A stretch of 64,000 bases of DNA from Candidatus Vondammii sp. HM_W22 (GCF_022530855.2 NZ_CP099567.1:2418001-2482000), one strand, 5' to 3'. Positions 1-10,127 are shown, numbered from the stretch's first letter. Program-made: numbers and translations. Notes: a model not told the origin generated them from the sequence alone.

Positions 1-1071
1 CTAATGCCATGGCTTCTTCTGAGGTATTCTTCCTAGCAGGCTTTGGCGTTACTATCTGGGTGTCATTAACCTTTGATTTGCCCCGATAACCTCGATCAGC
101 AATACCCACTTTGGGTACTCGATTGATGAGACGTTTCACCTGTGCCAAGACCTCAGGTACGGTGTGACCATCAAATACATTCTTCTCAAAAGCCAGGGCA
201 CCAATCACAATGCCCGCGTCCCTTGTGGTGGTGATTGATGCCTTGGTGCCAAACTCATAACGTTGCTGGGCCTTGCCTTTGCTCATACAGTAAACATGAG
301 GTTCATGTAGGCTGTACAACTTGTTTTTATCAGCACGCTTCTGATTCAGCATGCGCTGGCACAGGGCGAACTTTTCTGCATAGAATTTCTGTTGTTCTGC
401 GGTCATCTTACGCTGTATTTCACGCAGTAATCGGCCGCTGATGGTCTTTAATCGCTTGACGGCCTTACGTGCCTTTTTACGATTCCTCGGATGTGTGGCA
501 AATCGGGTGGGGAGCTTGAGAATTTTTACTTCCTTCTCATGGCTTCGACTGAGCACGATACCTTCTGCTCGGGCCATCTTGAGTAACTGCCCGTGTATCT
601 TTCGGTACTGCTTTGCGTCAGTTGGAAAGGTAATGTTTTTCTCTTGTACGGTAGTGTCGATACACATTTCATCTTCGATCGCCTTTTCTTGATGTAAGGC
701 GATAGAGGCAGCCAGGATCTTTTCAAAACCTTCGTTGCCAATACGCTTTCTGAAGTAAGTCAGGTCGGAGGGGTCACAAGGAAGTTGCCATTGGAATTCG
801 ATCTCACCCGTAAAACTCGGGTAGTAGGGATTTTGTATCCAGCGTTGAATCAGAACCTCGTCACTGAGGTCTTCGAGAGGCCCTCCATTAGGCGGATGGG
901 TTTTGAGGGCTTTCCAAGATGAGAATAAAGCGGGGCAAATTCAGCATCAAAATATGACCAGTCTATCTGTCTGGCCAGTAGCAAAAGTGGATGCTTGGGG
1001 TTCAGCTGATCCAGTAAGTTCTGGTGCAGGAAACTTTGCTGGTTGGGATTGTCTGTCTTGGGTTTGCTCAA
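1..1071 (-). pseudogene. IS5-type transposase, frameshifted and cut by the window edge
   Basis: Transposase of an IS5-type DDE insertion sequence, reading leftwards out of the window. From the ATG at 1071 the N-terminus reads FLHQNLLDQLNPKHPLL and FAPLYS, as in this family. Near base 880 the frame breaks: LMEG is followed in another frame by LEDLSDEVLIQRWIQNP, and that second frame stays open to base 1 through MCIDTTVQEKNI (first catalytic Asp) and GIADRGYRGK. Roughly seven or eight residues usual at this point are missing, so the lesion is a small deletion of about 20 bases rather than a single-base slip. The product cannot be functional. The exact IS group is uncertain. Bases 1072-1266 hold no gene; the outer inverted repeat must lie there but I cannot place it. 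Confidence 0.8.
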
Positions 1072-1266
1072 TTATCCACCTCTATTTCGTCCAGTTTTTC
1101 TCTGCTTTTACCCCTTTCCCGGACGTTTATTTTATCAAATTTAGACGCTTATTTTATATAAATCATTGCGTTATGAATATTTCAGGGTCGACTAAATAGG
1201 GCACCCTGTTTGCGTTTGTTATTAATTCCTACCGAAGATCTGTAACTACTGTTTTTTGGCCAAGCA

Positions 1267-2523
1267 CTATTGCACCACCGTATCAATAACCAGATCGATT
1301 GCACTCCCCTTCTCTACTTTTACCGGCGCAACTTCACCCTGGATATCACCACTGCCCGCAGTGGGGCCACCAGAACGGGAGATGCGAGCGCCCACCAGCA
1401 CCTCTTTGAAGTTGGAGAGTTTCATCTGCGGTGTCATCGCCTGGGCATCACTGAGCGTCACGGTGAGAGGAAGATCTTTCACCTTAAGCCGAACGACAGC
1501 CAGCGGCATTTTCGGGCCCTCTATGGCACGGGCAAAAACAAACATACTCTCTTCCGGCCCAACTTTACCTTCCAATCCAGGCGCCAGACTCAGTTTCACA
1601 GAAATAGCCGCAGCCGTTACCTGCCCGGCAACCACACTATTGTCCACTTGGACCACATTCGCTGCACCACCAACCTTCTGCTGGGTCTTCGCTTTCAGAG
1701 ACGCAACTTGTTCACGGGAGGCCGGATCATCCTCAACCAGCGGCTCCAGAAGCGACCAGTATTGCAGGGATTTGCTGTAGTTACCGGATTGATCCTCCAC
1801 TATTGCAGCCAACCAAAGCGCGGTGGTATTGGTAAGATCAAGCTTAACCGCCTTGCGTACCAACTCAGCCGGCCGGCCACTCATATCCCCACCGGCAGAC
1901 ATCGACAAGGCATCAGCCAAAGAGAGCAGCACCATGGGCTGATCACCGATCAGTTTGTATACCTTGTCGTAAGCCTCTGCCGCCTGGGCGTAACCTTTCA
2001 GTGCCATTTGGGTTCGGCCGAGCAGATACCAGCCTTCGGCATCATCCGGATTTTCGGCCAGACGGGTATTCAGTGTGGCGAGCATCTCCTCTACCGATGG
2101 AAGCTCGCCCTGTCGTTCAGTCCCACTGCCATGACCGGCGATCTGCGGTTCCAGCAGTTGAGGGGAACCGAGCTGATAGTAGATTGATATAGCCAGGACG
2201 GGGATTGCGACCGCCAGCAGACCCATGGCCATACGACCGGAACTCGTTGAATTCTGCGTTTCAGCTTCAGCGACATCATCGCTCTTTTCAATATCAAACA
2301 GCAGTGACTGCTCAAGCTCCAGCTTTGACTGTTCGAACTGCTGCTGATCGATGAGACCTTCGGCCAACCCGGCCTCAAGCTCAGCCAGATGTTCGCGGGC
2401 TATGGCTACATTCTGCTGTTCACGATCCAGGGAATCGGTTCGTGGTTTACGCAGCAATGCAGGGGCAAGTATCGCCAGAGCAGCCAGGATCATGACCACC
2501 GTGCTTATCCAGAACATCATCAT
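1267..2523 (-). CDS. ccmI: cytochrome c biogenesis protein CcmI
   Basis: Membrane-anchored TPR chaperone that holds apocytochrome c for haem ligation by CcmF-CcmH. The 418-residue protein starts with a membrane segment (about residues 3-23), then a heptad-rich region (LDREQQNVAIAREHLAELEA), a second membrane helix near residues 97-117, and TPR-like repeats between about 150 and 270 (AEGWYLLGRTQMALKGYAQA). The C-terminal third is a beta-rich domain typical of the fused CcmI/CcmH C-terminal part. The start overlaps the ccmH stop by four bases (ATGA), so translation is coupled. It is the last gene of the ccm operon; I see no clear hairpin terminator between its stop and base 1200. Confidence 0.95.
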   Translation of the reverse strand: MMMFWISTVVMILAALAILAPALLRKPRTDSLDREQQNVAIAREHLAELEAGLAEGLIDQQQFEQSKLELEQSLLFDIEKSDDVAEAETQNSTSSGRMAMGLLAVAIPVLAISIYYQLGSPQLLEPQIAGHGSGTERQGELPSVEEMLATLNTRLAENPDDAEGWYLLGRTQMALKGYAQAAEAYDKVYKLIGDQPMVLLSLADALSMSAGGDMSGRPAELVRKAVKLDLTNTTALWLAAIVEDQSGNYSKSLQYWSLLEPLVEDDPASREQVASLKAKTQQKVGGAANVVQVDNSVVAGQVTAAAISVKLSLAPGLEGKVGPEESMFVFARAIEGPKMPLAVVRLKVKDLPLTVTLSDAQAMTPQMKLSNFKEVLVGARISRSGGPTAGSGDIQGEVAPVKVEKGSAIDLVIDTVVQ

Positions 2524-2990
2524 AACTTGGTATCTTCGTTGTCGAGCAGGCTTTTTGCACGCTCAAGATCTGTTGGGTCAATGTCAGGCTGTTTCTGACG
2601 GCCCGACCGGCGAATAAAAATAAACAGTACCAATATACTGCCACCGAGAATAACAAATGGACCTATCCAGAGCAGGGCCGTGGAGCTCTTAAAAGGGGGA
2701 CGATAGAGGATGAAATCGCCATAGCGCTGGACCATATAGACCACCACCTCTTCAGTGGTGGAACCCTGTTGCACCATATCGTAAGTCTGCTGCCTTAGAT
2801 CCTGAGCCAATTCGGCATTCGAATCCGCCAGGTTCTGGTTCTGACAAACCAGACAGCGCAGCTCTGCAATCAGCTGCTTATAGCGCGCCTCCTTAACCGG
2901 ATCGTCAAACTGATGGACTTCAAACTTGGCAACGGCCGACAGAGTAAAAAGCATCAACAACAAAAATAATAGCCCGCGTCTCATTATCAA
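2520..2990 (-). CDS. ccmH: cytochrome c maturation thiol oxidoreductase CcmH
   Basis: Periplasm-facing thiol-disulfide protein that reduces the CXXCH of apocytochrome c. The 156-residue protein has a signal/anchor (1-21), the family motif LRCLVCQNQNLADSNA with Cys46 and Cys49, and a C-terminal membrane helix at about 103-126 followed by a basic cytoplasmic tail. The length matches the short CcmH type, whose TPR part is the separate CcmI downstream. It overlaps ccmG upstream and ccmI downstream by four bases each, so the three are translationally coupled. Confidence 0.96.
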   Translation of the reverse strand: MIMRRGLLFLLLMLFTLSAVAKFEVHQFDDPVKEARYKQLIAELRCLVCQNQNLADSNAELAQDLRQQTYDMVQQGSTTEEVVVYMVQRYGDFILYRPPFKSSTALLWIGPFVILGGSILVLFIFIRRSGRQKQPDIDPTDLERAKSLLDNEDTKL

Positions 2991-3517
2991 GATCCTTTCA
3001 GCTTATGTATCAACGGCAGAATAGTCTCATCAAGAGATTGATCTGTTACCGGTCCGATATGTTTGTAGCGGACGACACCCTGCTGGTCGATAACAAAGGT
3101 TTCAGGTACGCCATAAACACCCCAGTCGATCCCCGCTTTCCCCTCAATATCCATTGCCGATGCAAGATAGGGGTTACCCAGCCGTTTCAGCCAGCGCCTG
3201 GCATCTTCCGGTTGGTCCTTATAGTTAAGACCGACCACATCCATCAACTTCATATTTGCCAGGCGGTTGATCACCTTGTGCTCGGCCCTGCAGGAGACAC
3301 ACCAGGAGGCCCAGACATTGAGCAGCCAGACCTTTCCCTTCATATCATCCGGACTGATAGTGGCACTGGTATCATGGAGCTGATCCAGTGTGAATGCCGG
3401 CGCAGGCTTTCCTATAAATGGAGAAGGCACCTCTCTTGGGTCCAGCGTCAAGCCAATATCCAGGAAGACCACCATCACCAGGAAGACACCCAGCGGAATC
3501 AGATAACGTGCTTTCAC
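2987..3517 (-). CDS. ccmG: thiol:disulfide interchange protein CcmG (DsbE)
   Basis: Membrane-tethered thioredoxin-fold reductase that passes electrons from CcdA/DsbD to CcmH and apocytochrome c. Residues 7-25 form the anchor; the active site is WASWCVSCRAEH (Cys73, Cys76) and the cis-proline loop is GVPET (136-140). The dipeptide between the cysteines is Val-Ser, where Pro-Thr or Pro-Ser is commoner in CcmG; this may shift redox potential but does not change the assignment. The gap to ccmF is 47 bases, the only sizeable one in the lower half of the operon. Confidence 0.95.
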   Translation of the reverse strand: MKARYLIPLGVFLVMVVFLDIGLTLDPREVPSPFIGKPAPAFTLDQLHDTSATISPDDMKGKVWLLNVWASWCVSCRAEHKVINRLANMKLMDVVGLNYKDQPEDARRWLKRLGNPYLASAMDIEGKAGIDWGVYGVPETFVIDQQGVVRYKHIGPVTDQSLDETILPLIHKLKGS

Positions 3518-3564
3518 TGGTTTTTAATTCCTCTTTAATTTTTACCGCGAAATAGTCGCAGTTG

Positions 3565-5544
3565 TTACGACGGCTCTGCCGTCACACCTTTTGAAGCAGC
3601 CATCCGGGACTTTTTGGAAGCCCGAAAATAGCGCCGGTCAGTCGCTGCCAGCAGTCCGCCCAAGGCCATGAAAATACCACCCAACCAGATCCAGCGGATA
3701 AAAGGCTTGTAATAGAGCCGCAGACTCCATGCGCCCTGACTGCCCAGGGGCTCACCCAAAGCGACAAAAAGATCCCGGGTTATTCCATCGTCAATACCCG
3801 CCTCGGTCATCGGCATGCCGCTACGGTAATTTCGCTTCTCGGGATAGAGTGTGGCAACCGATTGCCCATCACGCGTTATAACCACTTCACCACGGCTTGC
3901 AGTGTAGTTGGGGCCATTGAAGTCGTTGACGCCATTGAACCGGAAGTCGTAACCACCCAGGCTGTAGGTCTCTCCGGGATTCAGCTGAATATCTTTCTCT
4001 TCGTTATAGATAGAGACCAGCGCAATACCCACGATAAATATAGCAACACCTGTGTGGGCTATCACCATACCCCAGCCGCCTCTCGAAGTATTACGCAACG
4101 CCTGAAAAAGCGGGCGCCCGCCGCTTGCCCGGTCGAGCAGCCACTGCAGTGTCGTCAGGATAACCCACAGCGCCAATACCAACGCCAGCACGGCACCCCA
4201 TGAGAAGTAGGGGGCGAAGGCAAACGTCAAGGCGAATCCACCCACCAAGCTGATCAACAGAGACCAGCGAAGCTTGATGAACAGCCGCATGGCACCATCC
4301 TGTTTCCAGCGCGTAGCAGCACCTATGCCCATCAGCACGGCCAAAGGCACCGTCAGCGGGATAAAGACGCTATTAAAATAGGGAGGTCCCACCGAAATCT
4401 TACCGACACCCAGGGCATCCAGTACCAGCGGATAGAGTGTACCCAGTAGGATACTGCTGGCGACCACTACCAGGACGACGTTATTGAGTAACAGGCAGGT
4501 CTCCCGCGATATCAGCTTGAAGCTGACCGTACTGCGGATCTGAGAGGCTCGCCAGGAGTAGAGCATCAGGGAGCCGCCGATCACCACGCCGAGGAACAAC
4601 AGGATAAAGATACCCCGCCCCGGATCGGTGGCAAAAGCGTGTACTGAGGTGAGCACACCGGAACGCACCAGGAAGGTACCCAACAGACTGAGCGAGAACG
4701 CAAAGATCGCCAAGAGTACGGTCCAGGCTTTGAAAGCACCCCGCTTCTCGGTCACAGCCAGGGAGTGCACCAGTGCGGTGCCCACAAGCCATGGCATAAA
4801 AGAGGCGTTCTCAACCGGATCCCAGAACCACCAGCCGCCCCAGCCCAGTTCGTAGTAAGCCCACCAGCTACCCAGGACTATTCCCATGGTCAAAAAGACC
4901 CAGGCAATATTGGTCCAGGGACGTGACCAGCGTGCCCAAGCGGCATCCAGCCGGCCACCCAACATCGCGGCAATAGCAAATGCGAAAGCCACTGAGAAAC
5001 CCACATAACCCATATAGAGCATGGGTGGGTGAATGGCCAGTCCGGGGTCCTGAAGCAGGGGATTGAGGTCCCTGCCCTCCAAGGGCGGATTAGGCAGCCG
5101 ATCGAAAGGATTGGAGGTAAACAGCATGAACAGCAGGAAGCCAATACTCACCATGCCCATAACGCCAATCACCCGGGCCAGCATCGCCTCGGGCACATTG
5201 CGGTTGAACAGGCTCACGGCACCGGTCCAGATCGCGAGCGTCAAGGCCCAGAGCAGCAGCGAACCCTCATGGGCACCCCAGACGCCGGAGATCAGATAGA
5301 TCATCGGCAACGACGTATTGGAGTTGGTGGCTACATAGACCACAGAAAAATCATGAACTATAAATGCATAGGTGAGGCAACCATAAGCGATTAGCATAAA
5401 AAACAGCTGCGCCCGGGCTGTAGGCCGAGCTAGTGCAACCCAGCCCTGAATACCCTTGTGTGCCCCGATGACGGGGAAAACAGCCTGTGCCAGCGCCATG
5501 CAAAGCGCCAGAATAAGTGCCATATGTCCAATTTCAGGAATCAT
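3565..5544 (-). CDS. ccmF: haem lyase subunit CcmF
   Basis: Large integral membrane protein of the system I cytochrome c haem lyase; it takes haem from CcmE and attaches it to apocytochrome c with CcmH and CcmI. The 659 residues contain about 15 hydrophobic segments and the haem-handling WWD signature GWGGWWFWDPVENAS near residue 230. The length is normal and the frame is open throughout. The start overlaps the ccmE stop by four bases (ATGA). Confidence 0.97.
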   Translation of the reverse strand: MIPEIGHMALILALCMALAQAVFPVIGAHKGIQGWVALARPTARAQLFFMLIAYGCLTYAFIVHDFSVVYVATNSNTSLPMIYLISGVWGAHEGSLLLWALTLAIWTGAVSLFNRNVPEAMLARVIGVMGMVSIGFLLFMLFTSNPFDRLPNPPLEGRDLNPLLQDPGLAIHPPMLYMGYVGFSVAFAFAIAAMLGGRLDAAWARWSRPWTNIAWVFLTMGIVLGSWWAYYELGWGGWWFWDPVENASFMPWLVGTALVHSLAVTEKRGAFKAWTVLLAIFAFSLSLLGTFLVRSGVLTSVHAFATDPGRGIFILLFLGVVIGGSLMLYSWRASQIRSTVSFKLISRETCLLLNNVVLVVVASSILLGTLYPLVLDALGVGKISVGPPYFNSVFIPLTVPLAVLMGIGAATRWKQDGAMRLFIKLRWSLLISLVGGFALTFAFAPYFSWGAVLALVLALWVILTTLQWLLDRASGGRPLFQALRNTSRGGWGMVIAHTGVAIFIVGIALVSIYNEEKDIQLNPGETYSLGGYDFRFNGVNDFNGPNYTASRGEVVITRDGQSVATLYPEKRNYRSGMPMTEAGIDDGITRDLFVALGEPLGSQGAWSLRLYYKPFIRWIWLGGIFMALGGLLAATDRRYFRASKKSRMAASKGVTAEPS

Positions 5545-5987
5545 TCTATAGTCCCGGCAACGCCTTTTTCATTAGCCTTTTCCAAGGCATCAGCCACCTC
5601 TGGTGGCATATAATTCTCGTCATGCTTGGCCAGCACTTCATCAGCCACGAAAATACCGTTTTGATTCATCCGGCCCTGGGCGATAACGCCCTGTCCCTCT
5701 TGAAACAGGTCCGGCAGAATACCCGTGTACTCCACATTCACACGATGCGCGTTATCAGTTACCACGAAACGCACCGTCAACTCCTCACCCCGTCTCAGGG
5801 TGCCACTCTCGACCAGTCCACCCAAGCGGAAAACATGGTCCTCCGGCGCCTTGTTCTCAGCAACCTCAGACGGGGAGAAAAAATAGGATAGATTACTGTC
5901 CAGGGCGTTGAAGACCAGCCAGGAGGCCAAACCCAGCAGAACCAGTCCAGCTGCCAGAAATCCCAGTCTTTTATGTCGAGCCTTCAT
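5541..5987 (-). CDS. ccmE: periplasmic haem chaperone CcmE
   Basis: Binds haem covalently in the periplasm and carries it from CcmC to CcmF. The 148-residue protein has an N-terminal anchor (about 8-27), a beta-barrel domain (VFRLGGLVESGTLRR), and the conserved LAKHDENYMPPEV with the haem-binding His122 and Tyr126. It overlaps ccmD upstream by four bases and ccmF downstream by four bases. Confidence 0.96.
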   Translation of the reverse strand: MKARHKRLGFLAAGLVLLGLASWLVFNALDSNLSYFFSPSEVAENKAPEDHVFRLGGLVESGTLRRGEELTVRFVVTDNAHRVNVEYTGILPDLFQEGQGVIAQGRMNQNGIFVADEVLAKHDENYMPPEVADALEKANEKGVAGTIE

Positions 5988-6157
5988 CTTCTTTCCTCTG
6001 CATCCAAACGAACGATGCGTGAAATTCTTTGCAGGGTGGCGCGCCGACCGCCCCTAACTATAACCGGCTCAATCACCATAAACAGTACGGTAACGCCAAA
6101 AGAGCCCCACACATAGAGAGCGTAGCCCCCCATATTAAAAAACTCGGAAATCGTCAT
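5984..6157 (-). CDS. ccmD: haem exporter small subunit CcmD
   Basis: Small membrane protein that stabilises the CcmABC complex and helps release holo-CcmE. I read a 57-residue frame starting MTISEFFNMGGYALYVWGSF, with one membrane helix (about residues 11-32) and a basic tail (RGGRRATLQRISRIVR), which is the CcmD pattern. It fits exactly between neighbours: its ATG lies inside the end of ccmC and its TGA overlaps the ccmE ATG. Confidence 0.93.
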   Translation of the reverse strand: MTISEFFNMGGYALYVWGSFGVTVLFMVIEPVIVRGGRRATLQRISRIVRLDAEERR

Positions 6158-6903
6158 CTTTTTATCTCCGGCAATTCACTTACCCAGGTGGTATCCCGCT
6201 CCCGCTCAAGGATAATGGTACGCACCCGGGCCATGGCCACCGCAATGGTGTATGCCCAAAAGCCCAGGGCCATAATCAGCATAGTCCAGAGCATGACCGC
6301 GCCCATACTGGAGCCGTTTTTCAGGCTGATGGTCGCACCCTGATGCAGGGTGTTCCACCACTGCACCGAATAGTAGATGATAGGGATATTAACCACCCCC
6401 ACCAGAACCAGCAGTGCTCCGGCACGATCAGACCGGCGGGTATCATCGATAGATCCCTGCAGGGCGATAAGTCCCATATAGAGAAACAGCAGAATCAACT
6501 CGGAGGTAAGCCGCGCATCCCAAACCCACCAAGTACCCCACATCGGCTTGCCCCAGAAGGCACCGGTCCAGAGGGCGAGAAAGGCAAAGATGGCACCCGT
6601 GGGTGCCAGGGCCGTGGTCAGCATGGCAGAGAGCCGGGTGTTGAACACCAAGCCGATGCCGGACCAGAAAGCCATCATCAGATAGATGAACATCGACATC
6701 CAGGCCGCCGGCACATGGACGAATATAATGCGATAGCCTTCACCCTGCTTGTAGTCTGTGGGTGCAACGAAGAAGCTCATATAAAGCCCGATGCCAATCA
6801 GCACCACTGCAATAATGCTGAAAAGCGGGATCAATTTTCCCGCCAGAGGGTAGAAGGTGGCGGGAGATGAATATTTATACCATTTGTTCAGTCGAAAGCT
6901 CAT
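6154..6903 (-). CDS. ccmC: haem export membrane protein CcmC
   Basis: Membrane protein that presents haem to CcmE. The frame can be opened from a GTG at 6966, but I prefer the ATG at 6903 (MSFRLNKWYKYSSP...), because family members start close to this W...SP..FY motif; the extra 21 residues look unlike a leader. The product of about 249 residues has six membrane helices and the WWD motif WGTWWVWDARLTSELIL. The 150-base gap to ccmB is the widest in the operon and shows no clear feature. Confidence 0.94.
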   Translation of the reverse strand: MSFRLNKWYKYSSPATFYPLAGKLIPLFSIIAVVLIGIGLYMSFFVAPTDYKQGEGYRIIFVHVPAAWMSMFIYLMMAFWSGIGLVFNTRLSAMLTTALAPTGAIFAFLALWTGAFWGKPMWGTWWVWDARLTSELILLFLYMGLIALQGSIDDTRRSDRAGALLVLVGVVNIPIIYYSVQWWNTLHQGATISLKNGSSMGAVMLWTMLIMALGFWAYTIAVAMARVRTIILERERDTTWVSELPEIKR

Positions 6904-7053
6904 TGAAAATTCTGTTATCCCGTAAGATGCGAAGATTTGATAGCGGATGGCCCCGTTTGTTCCCACTGTCGAGAGAAAATAGCCAACCAGTTCCTCTTTA
7001 TACCTAGTTTTATCCAGCAGAAAACTTGATGAAAAACAATATCATTTCCTTGC

Positions 7054-7725
7054 TTATTCTGCGGAAATCCGCAGTGCTGCCGTTGCCGCAAAAGGTGCAA
7101 GCAACAGGGCGAATATCAGGATCGCGCCCAGCATTGATATGTGTCCCTGTCCGTCAAGCCCTGAAGCGATCGCCTCCACCGCTCCGGCACCAAAAATCAA
7201 TACAGGAATATAGAGCGGTAACACCAGCAGGGAGATGAGCACCCCTCCGCCACGCAGCCCCAGCGTCAATGCTGCCCCGATGGCACCTATCAAGCTTAAT
7301 GCCGGGGTTCCCAACAGCAGGGAGATGAGCATCACCTCAATCGCCTCTGCCGAGAGGTCGTACTGCAGACCGAGCAGCGGCGCCATCAGCACCAGCGGCA
7401 GTCCGGTCACCAGCCAGTGTGCGGTAATTTTGCCTAGTACCAACATGAACATCGGCTGGGGTGTCAACAACATATGTTCCAGGGTGCCATCATCGAAGTC
7501 AGCCGAAAACAGCCGTTCCAGAGCCAGCATCGAAGCCAGCAGAGCGGCTACCCAGAAGACGCCCGGGGCGATCAACCGCAGGGTGGACATCTCCGGGCCT
7601 ATACCCAGAGGAAAAAGGCTGACCACAATGACGAAGAAGAAGAGCGTAGTAAAGATATCCGAGCGCCGGCGAACCGCCAGCAGCAGATCGCGGAAGACAA
7701 TCGTGCGAAAGGTCTTAAACATCAC
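7054..7725 (-). CDS. ccmB: haem exporter permease CcmB
   Basis: Permease subunit of the CcmAB ABC complex, whose ATP use releases holo-CcmE from CcmC. The 223 residues hold six hydrophobic segments and the family N-terminus FRTIVFRDLLLAVRRRSD. The frame can begin at 7725 or at the next codon (two Met in a row). It overlaps ccmA by 11 bases. Confidence 0.95.
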   Translation of the reverse strand: MMFKTFRTIVFRDLLLAVRRRSDIFTTLFFFVIVVSLFPLGIGPEMSTLRLIAPGVFWVAALLASMLALERLFSADFDDGTLEHMLLTPQPMFMLVLGKITAHWLVTGLPLVLMAPLLGLQYDLSAEAIEVMLISLLLGTPALSLIGAIGAALTLGLRGGGVLISLLVLPLYIPVLIFGAGAVEAIASGLDGQGHISMLGAILIFALLLAPFAATAALRISAE

Positions 7726-8350
7726 CTTCTCCCTTCCAGCCCAACTGCAGCTCCTGGACTTGCCCTTTGGTGATCTTTACCTCCTGATGAGTGGTAAGAA
7801 TCACCATACCGCCAGCATCCACATGGCTCTGGATAATCGACTGCAGGAACCCAACCGCCGCCTTGTCGAGGGCGGTGAAAGGTTCATCCAGCACCCAGAA
7901 CTTGGCTTTATTGAGCAGCAAACGGGCCAGTGCCATCCGGCGCTTCTGCCCTTGGGAGAGCGCCCGTACCGGCAGGTCTTCATGGCCGCGCAAGCCCATC
8001 TTCTCCAGCGCATCCCAGGCTTGATCCTGATCGATGGATAATCCATCCAGTACGCAACTGATACGCAGGTTCTCAACCCCCGTCAGATCATCTTTAGTAC
8101 TGTTTTTATGGCCGACATAGAGCAGCTCCCGGGTGAAGTCCTCGCCCCGCTTGCGGATCGTCTCGCCGTCCCAGAGCACCTCGCCCTGAGTGGGTTGTAT
8201 CAGCCCGCAAAGGGTGCGCATCAGCGTCGTCTTGCCACTGCCATTGTAACCATGCAGGTGCAATAGTGTCCCCTGTTCAAGAGAGAAGCTAAGCTCTGAG
8301 AACAACTTGCGGTCGCCCCGTATGCACTCCAAATCAACAACTTCGAGCAT
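7715..8350 (-). CDS. ccmA: haem exporter ATP-binding protein CcmA
   Basis: ATPase of the CcmAB complex, on the cytoplasmic face. The 211-residue protein has Walker A HGYNGSGKTTL (about 34-44), the ABC signature LSQGQKRRMALARLL, Walker B FWVLDEPFTALD and the switch His in LTTHQEV. It is the first gene of the operon, so the promoter should lie in 8351-8557, which also holds the divergent rdgB promoter. Confidence 0.96.
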   Translation of the reverse strand: MLEVVDLECIRGDRKLFSELSFSLEQGTLLHLHGYNGSGKTTLMRTLCGLIQPTQGEVLWDGETIRKRGEDFTRELLYVGHKNSTKDDLTGVENLRISCVLDGLSIDQDQAWDALEKMGLRGHEDLPVRALSQGQKRRMALARLLLNKAKFWVLDEPFTALDKAAVGFLQSIIQSHVDAGGMVILTTHQEVKITKGQVQELQLGWKGEGDV

Positions 8351-8426
8351 TTAACGTCCAATCGCCATCGATAAAAACGCCTAATTGTACACAGGCCGGT
8401 TGATCTTTCCCATATACTTCAAGTTA

Positions 8427-8458
8427 TTAGGCGATTAGGCGATTAGGCGATTAGGCGA
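8427..8458. repeat. four tandem copies of an 8-base unit
   Basis: TTAGGCGA is repeated four times head to tail (8427, 8435, 8443, 8451; the last copy is followed by GG). It sits between the divergent ccmA and rdgB starts. Such octamer runs vary in copy number by slippage; here a change would alter spacing within the shared promoter region. No function can be assigned. Confidence 0.85.
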
Positions 8459-8557
8459 GGATGCTTCAAAATGTGAGCGGCTATACTTCTCTTCTGGATG
8501 GCAGCAGTGAAAACGGTAGAATCCTCACCTTGAGTATCACATACAGAGAGTTAAGAC

Positions 8558-9163
8558 ATGCCACAGAGTCATCGGGGCGAACGCATCGTACTCGCCAGTA
8601 ACAACGCTGGGAAGGTGCGGGAGATCAACCAACTGCTCACTGAGCAGAAGATTCAGGTGATACCCCAGAAGGAGTTCGACATCCCTGAAGCGGAAGAGAC
8701 CGGCCTGACATTTGTGGAAAATGCCATACTGAAGGCCCGTCACGCCTGCAGCCTCAGTGGCCTGCCCACCATTGCAGACGACTCCGGCCTTGAGGTAGAT
8801 GCACTAAAAGGCGCCCCCGGCATCTACTCCGCACGCTTCGCCGGCCCTGGCTGCGATGACCAGGATAATAATAGAAAGCTGCTTGAAGCGCTAAAAGATG
8901 TCCCGGAACAGGAGCGTACTGCCCGCTTCCAATGTGTGATGGTTTATATGAGTCACGCTGAAGACCCGACACCGATCATCTGCCAGGGAACCTGGGAGGG
9001 GCGCATTTTGCAACTCCCCCAGGGAGATAGCGGTTTTGGCTATGACCCATTGTTTCTGGTGCCGGACGAGCAGTGTAGCTCGGCTGAACTGAGCCCGGAA
9101 AGAAAGAACCAGTTGAGCCATCGCGGCCAGACGCTGAGAAAGCTGCTGACGGCACTTTCATAG
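8558..9163 (+). CDS. rdgB: XTP/dITP diphosphatase (RdgB/HAM1)
   Basis: Cleans the nucleotide pool by hydrolysing dITP, XTP and related triphosphates to monophosphate and pyrophosphate. The 201-residue protein shows the family motifs: [11 protein letters not shown] at the N-terminus, [41 protein letters not shown], the [14 protein letters not shown] loop, and the C-terminal [11 protein letters not shown]. The frame is intact. It is divergent from ccmA; the decayed EamA gene follows after about 80 bases. Confidence 0.96.
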   Translation: MPQSHRGERIVLASNNAGKVREINQLLTEQKIQVIPQKEFDIPEAEETGLTFVENAILKARHACSLSGLPTIADDSGLEVDALKGAPGIYSARFAGPGCDDQDNNRKLLEALKDVPEQERTARFQCVMVYMSHAEDPTPIICQGTWEGRILQLPQGDSGFGYDPLFLVPDEQCSSAELSPERKNQLSHRGQTLRKLLTALS

Positions 9164-9245
9164 AAAAGACTGTTACATACGCCTGTGGGCTACGTGGATG
9201 TATACCGGGCCTTTCGATACCCTAAACAAGAAAAGAGAATATTCA

Positions 9246-10127
9246 ATGTCCAAACGTTGGGCTTATCTGATGCTCAGTGGTTCCGCGCTGTTCTGGTCAG
9301 GCAACTTTGTTCTGGGCCGGGCAGTGATAGCGGATATCCCACCCATCACCATGTCCTACTAGCGCTGGAGTATCGCACTGGCACTGATTCTGCCGTTCAC
9401 CCTGAAATCCCTGATCAGCCAGTGGCCGATCATACGCACCAATCTGTCCCTGCTGCTGTTTATGGGAACCTTAAGCGTTGCCGGATTCAACACCTTTGCC
9501 TACCTTGGGCTCCAAGAGACTACAGCGACCAATGCCATACTGATCAATAGCTTTATACCTATTCTGATCATTCTGTTTTCCCGCATCATACCGGGCACCT
9601 CCATCAGTCTGCTGAAACTTCTGGGTGTTCTGATCTCCTCAGCCGGCGTGATGCTTCTGCTGACAAGGGGTAGCCTGGATAATCTGCTGGGATTTCAGAT
9701 CAACCGGGGGATTTGTGGGTACTCGCCGCCGCCGTATGGGCCGTCTATTCGATCAGTCTGCGCTGGCGCGCCATAGCAGCTCTCAGCACCGGCGTTTCTG
9801 CTGTTCACGATGATCACGGGGGGCCTGATACTGGCTCCGGTCTATTGGTTCAACCTGCTTAACGAACCCGCCATGGCGGTCAACACCAATAATCTGATGG
9901 CCATCAGTTATGTCGCGCTGTTCGCCTCCATCGGCACTTACCTGTGCTGGAACCAGGGTGTAAAGATGGTCGGTGCCAGCATCGCCGGTCAGTTCATCCA
10001 CCTGATGCCGCTGTTCGGCACAGCCATGGCCATTATTTTTCTGGGGGAGCAGCTGTTCTGGTTCCATCTCATTGGGGCGCTTGCCATTGCTTCGGGAATT
10101 TTGCTTTCACTGCAGACGGTTAAATAA
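9246..10127 (+). pseudogene. EamA/DMT-family transporter, broken
   Basis: Remnant of a ten-helix drug/metabolite transporter with two EamA domains. The start MSKRWAYLMLSGSALFWSGN is typical. A TAG at 9360-9362 interrupts MSY*RWSIALALILPF where most relatives carry Trp. The first EamA half then reads on through ETTATNAILINSFIPILI to about 9710, where the frame shifts: DLWVLAAAVVWAVYS would be expected. The second half (YVALFASIGTYLCWNQG, ending LLSLQTVK) is in another frame. With a nonsense codon and at least one indel it is dead. Substrate unknown. Confidence 0.88.

Noticed and set aside
1270-2187. Long plus-strand frame of 305 codons opposite ccmI
   Set aside because: It is antisense to an unambiguous CcmI gene and has no family features or ribosome site.
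8427-8458. Short repeat as a CRISPR or origin iteron array
   Set aside because: The 8-base units are directly adjacent with no spacers, and no replication or cas gene is near.
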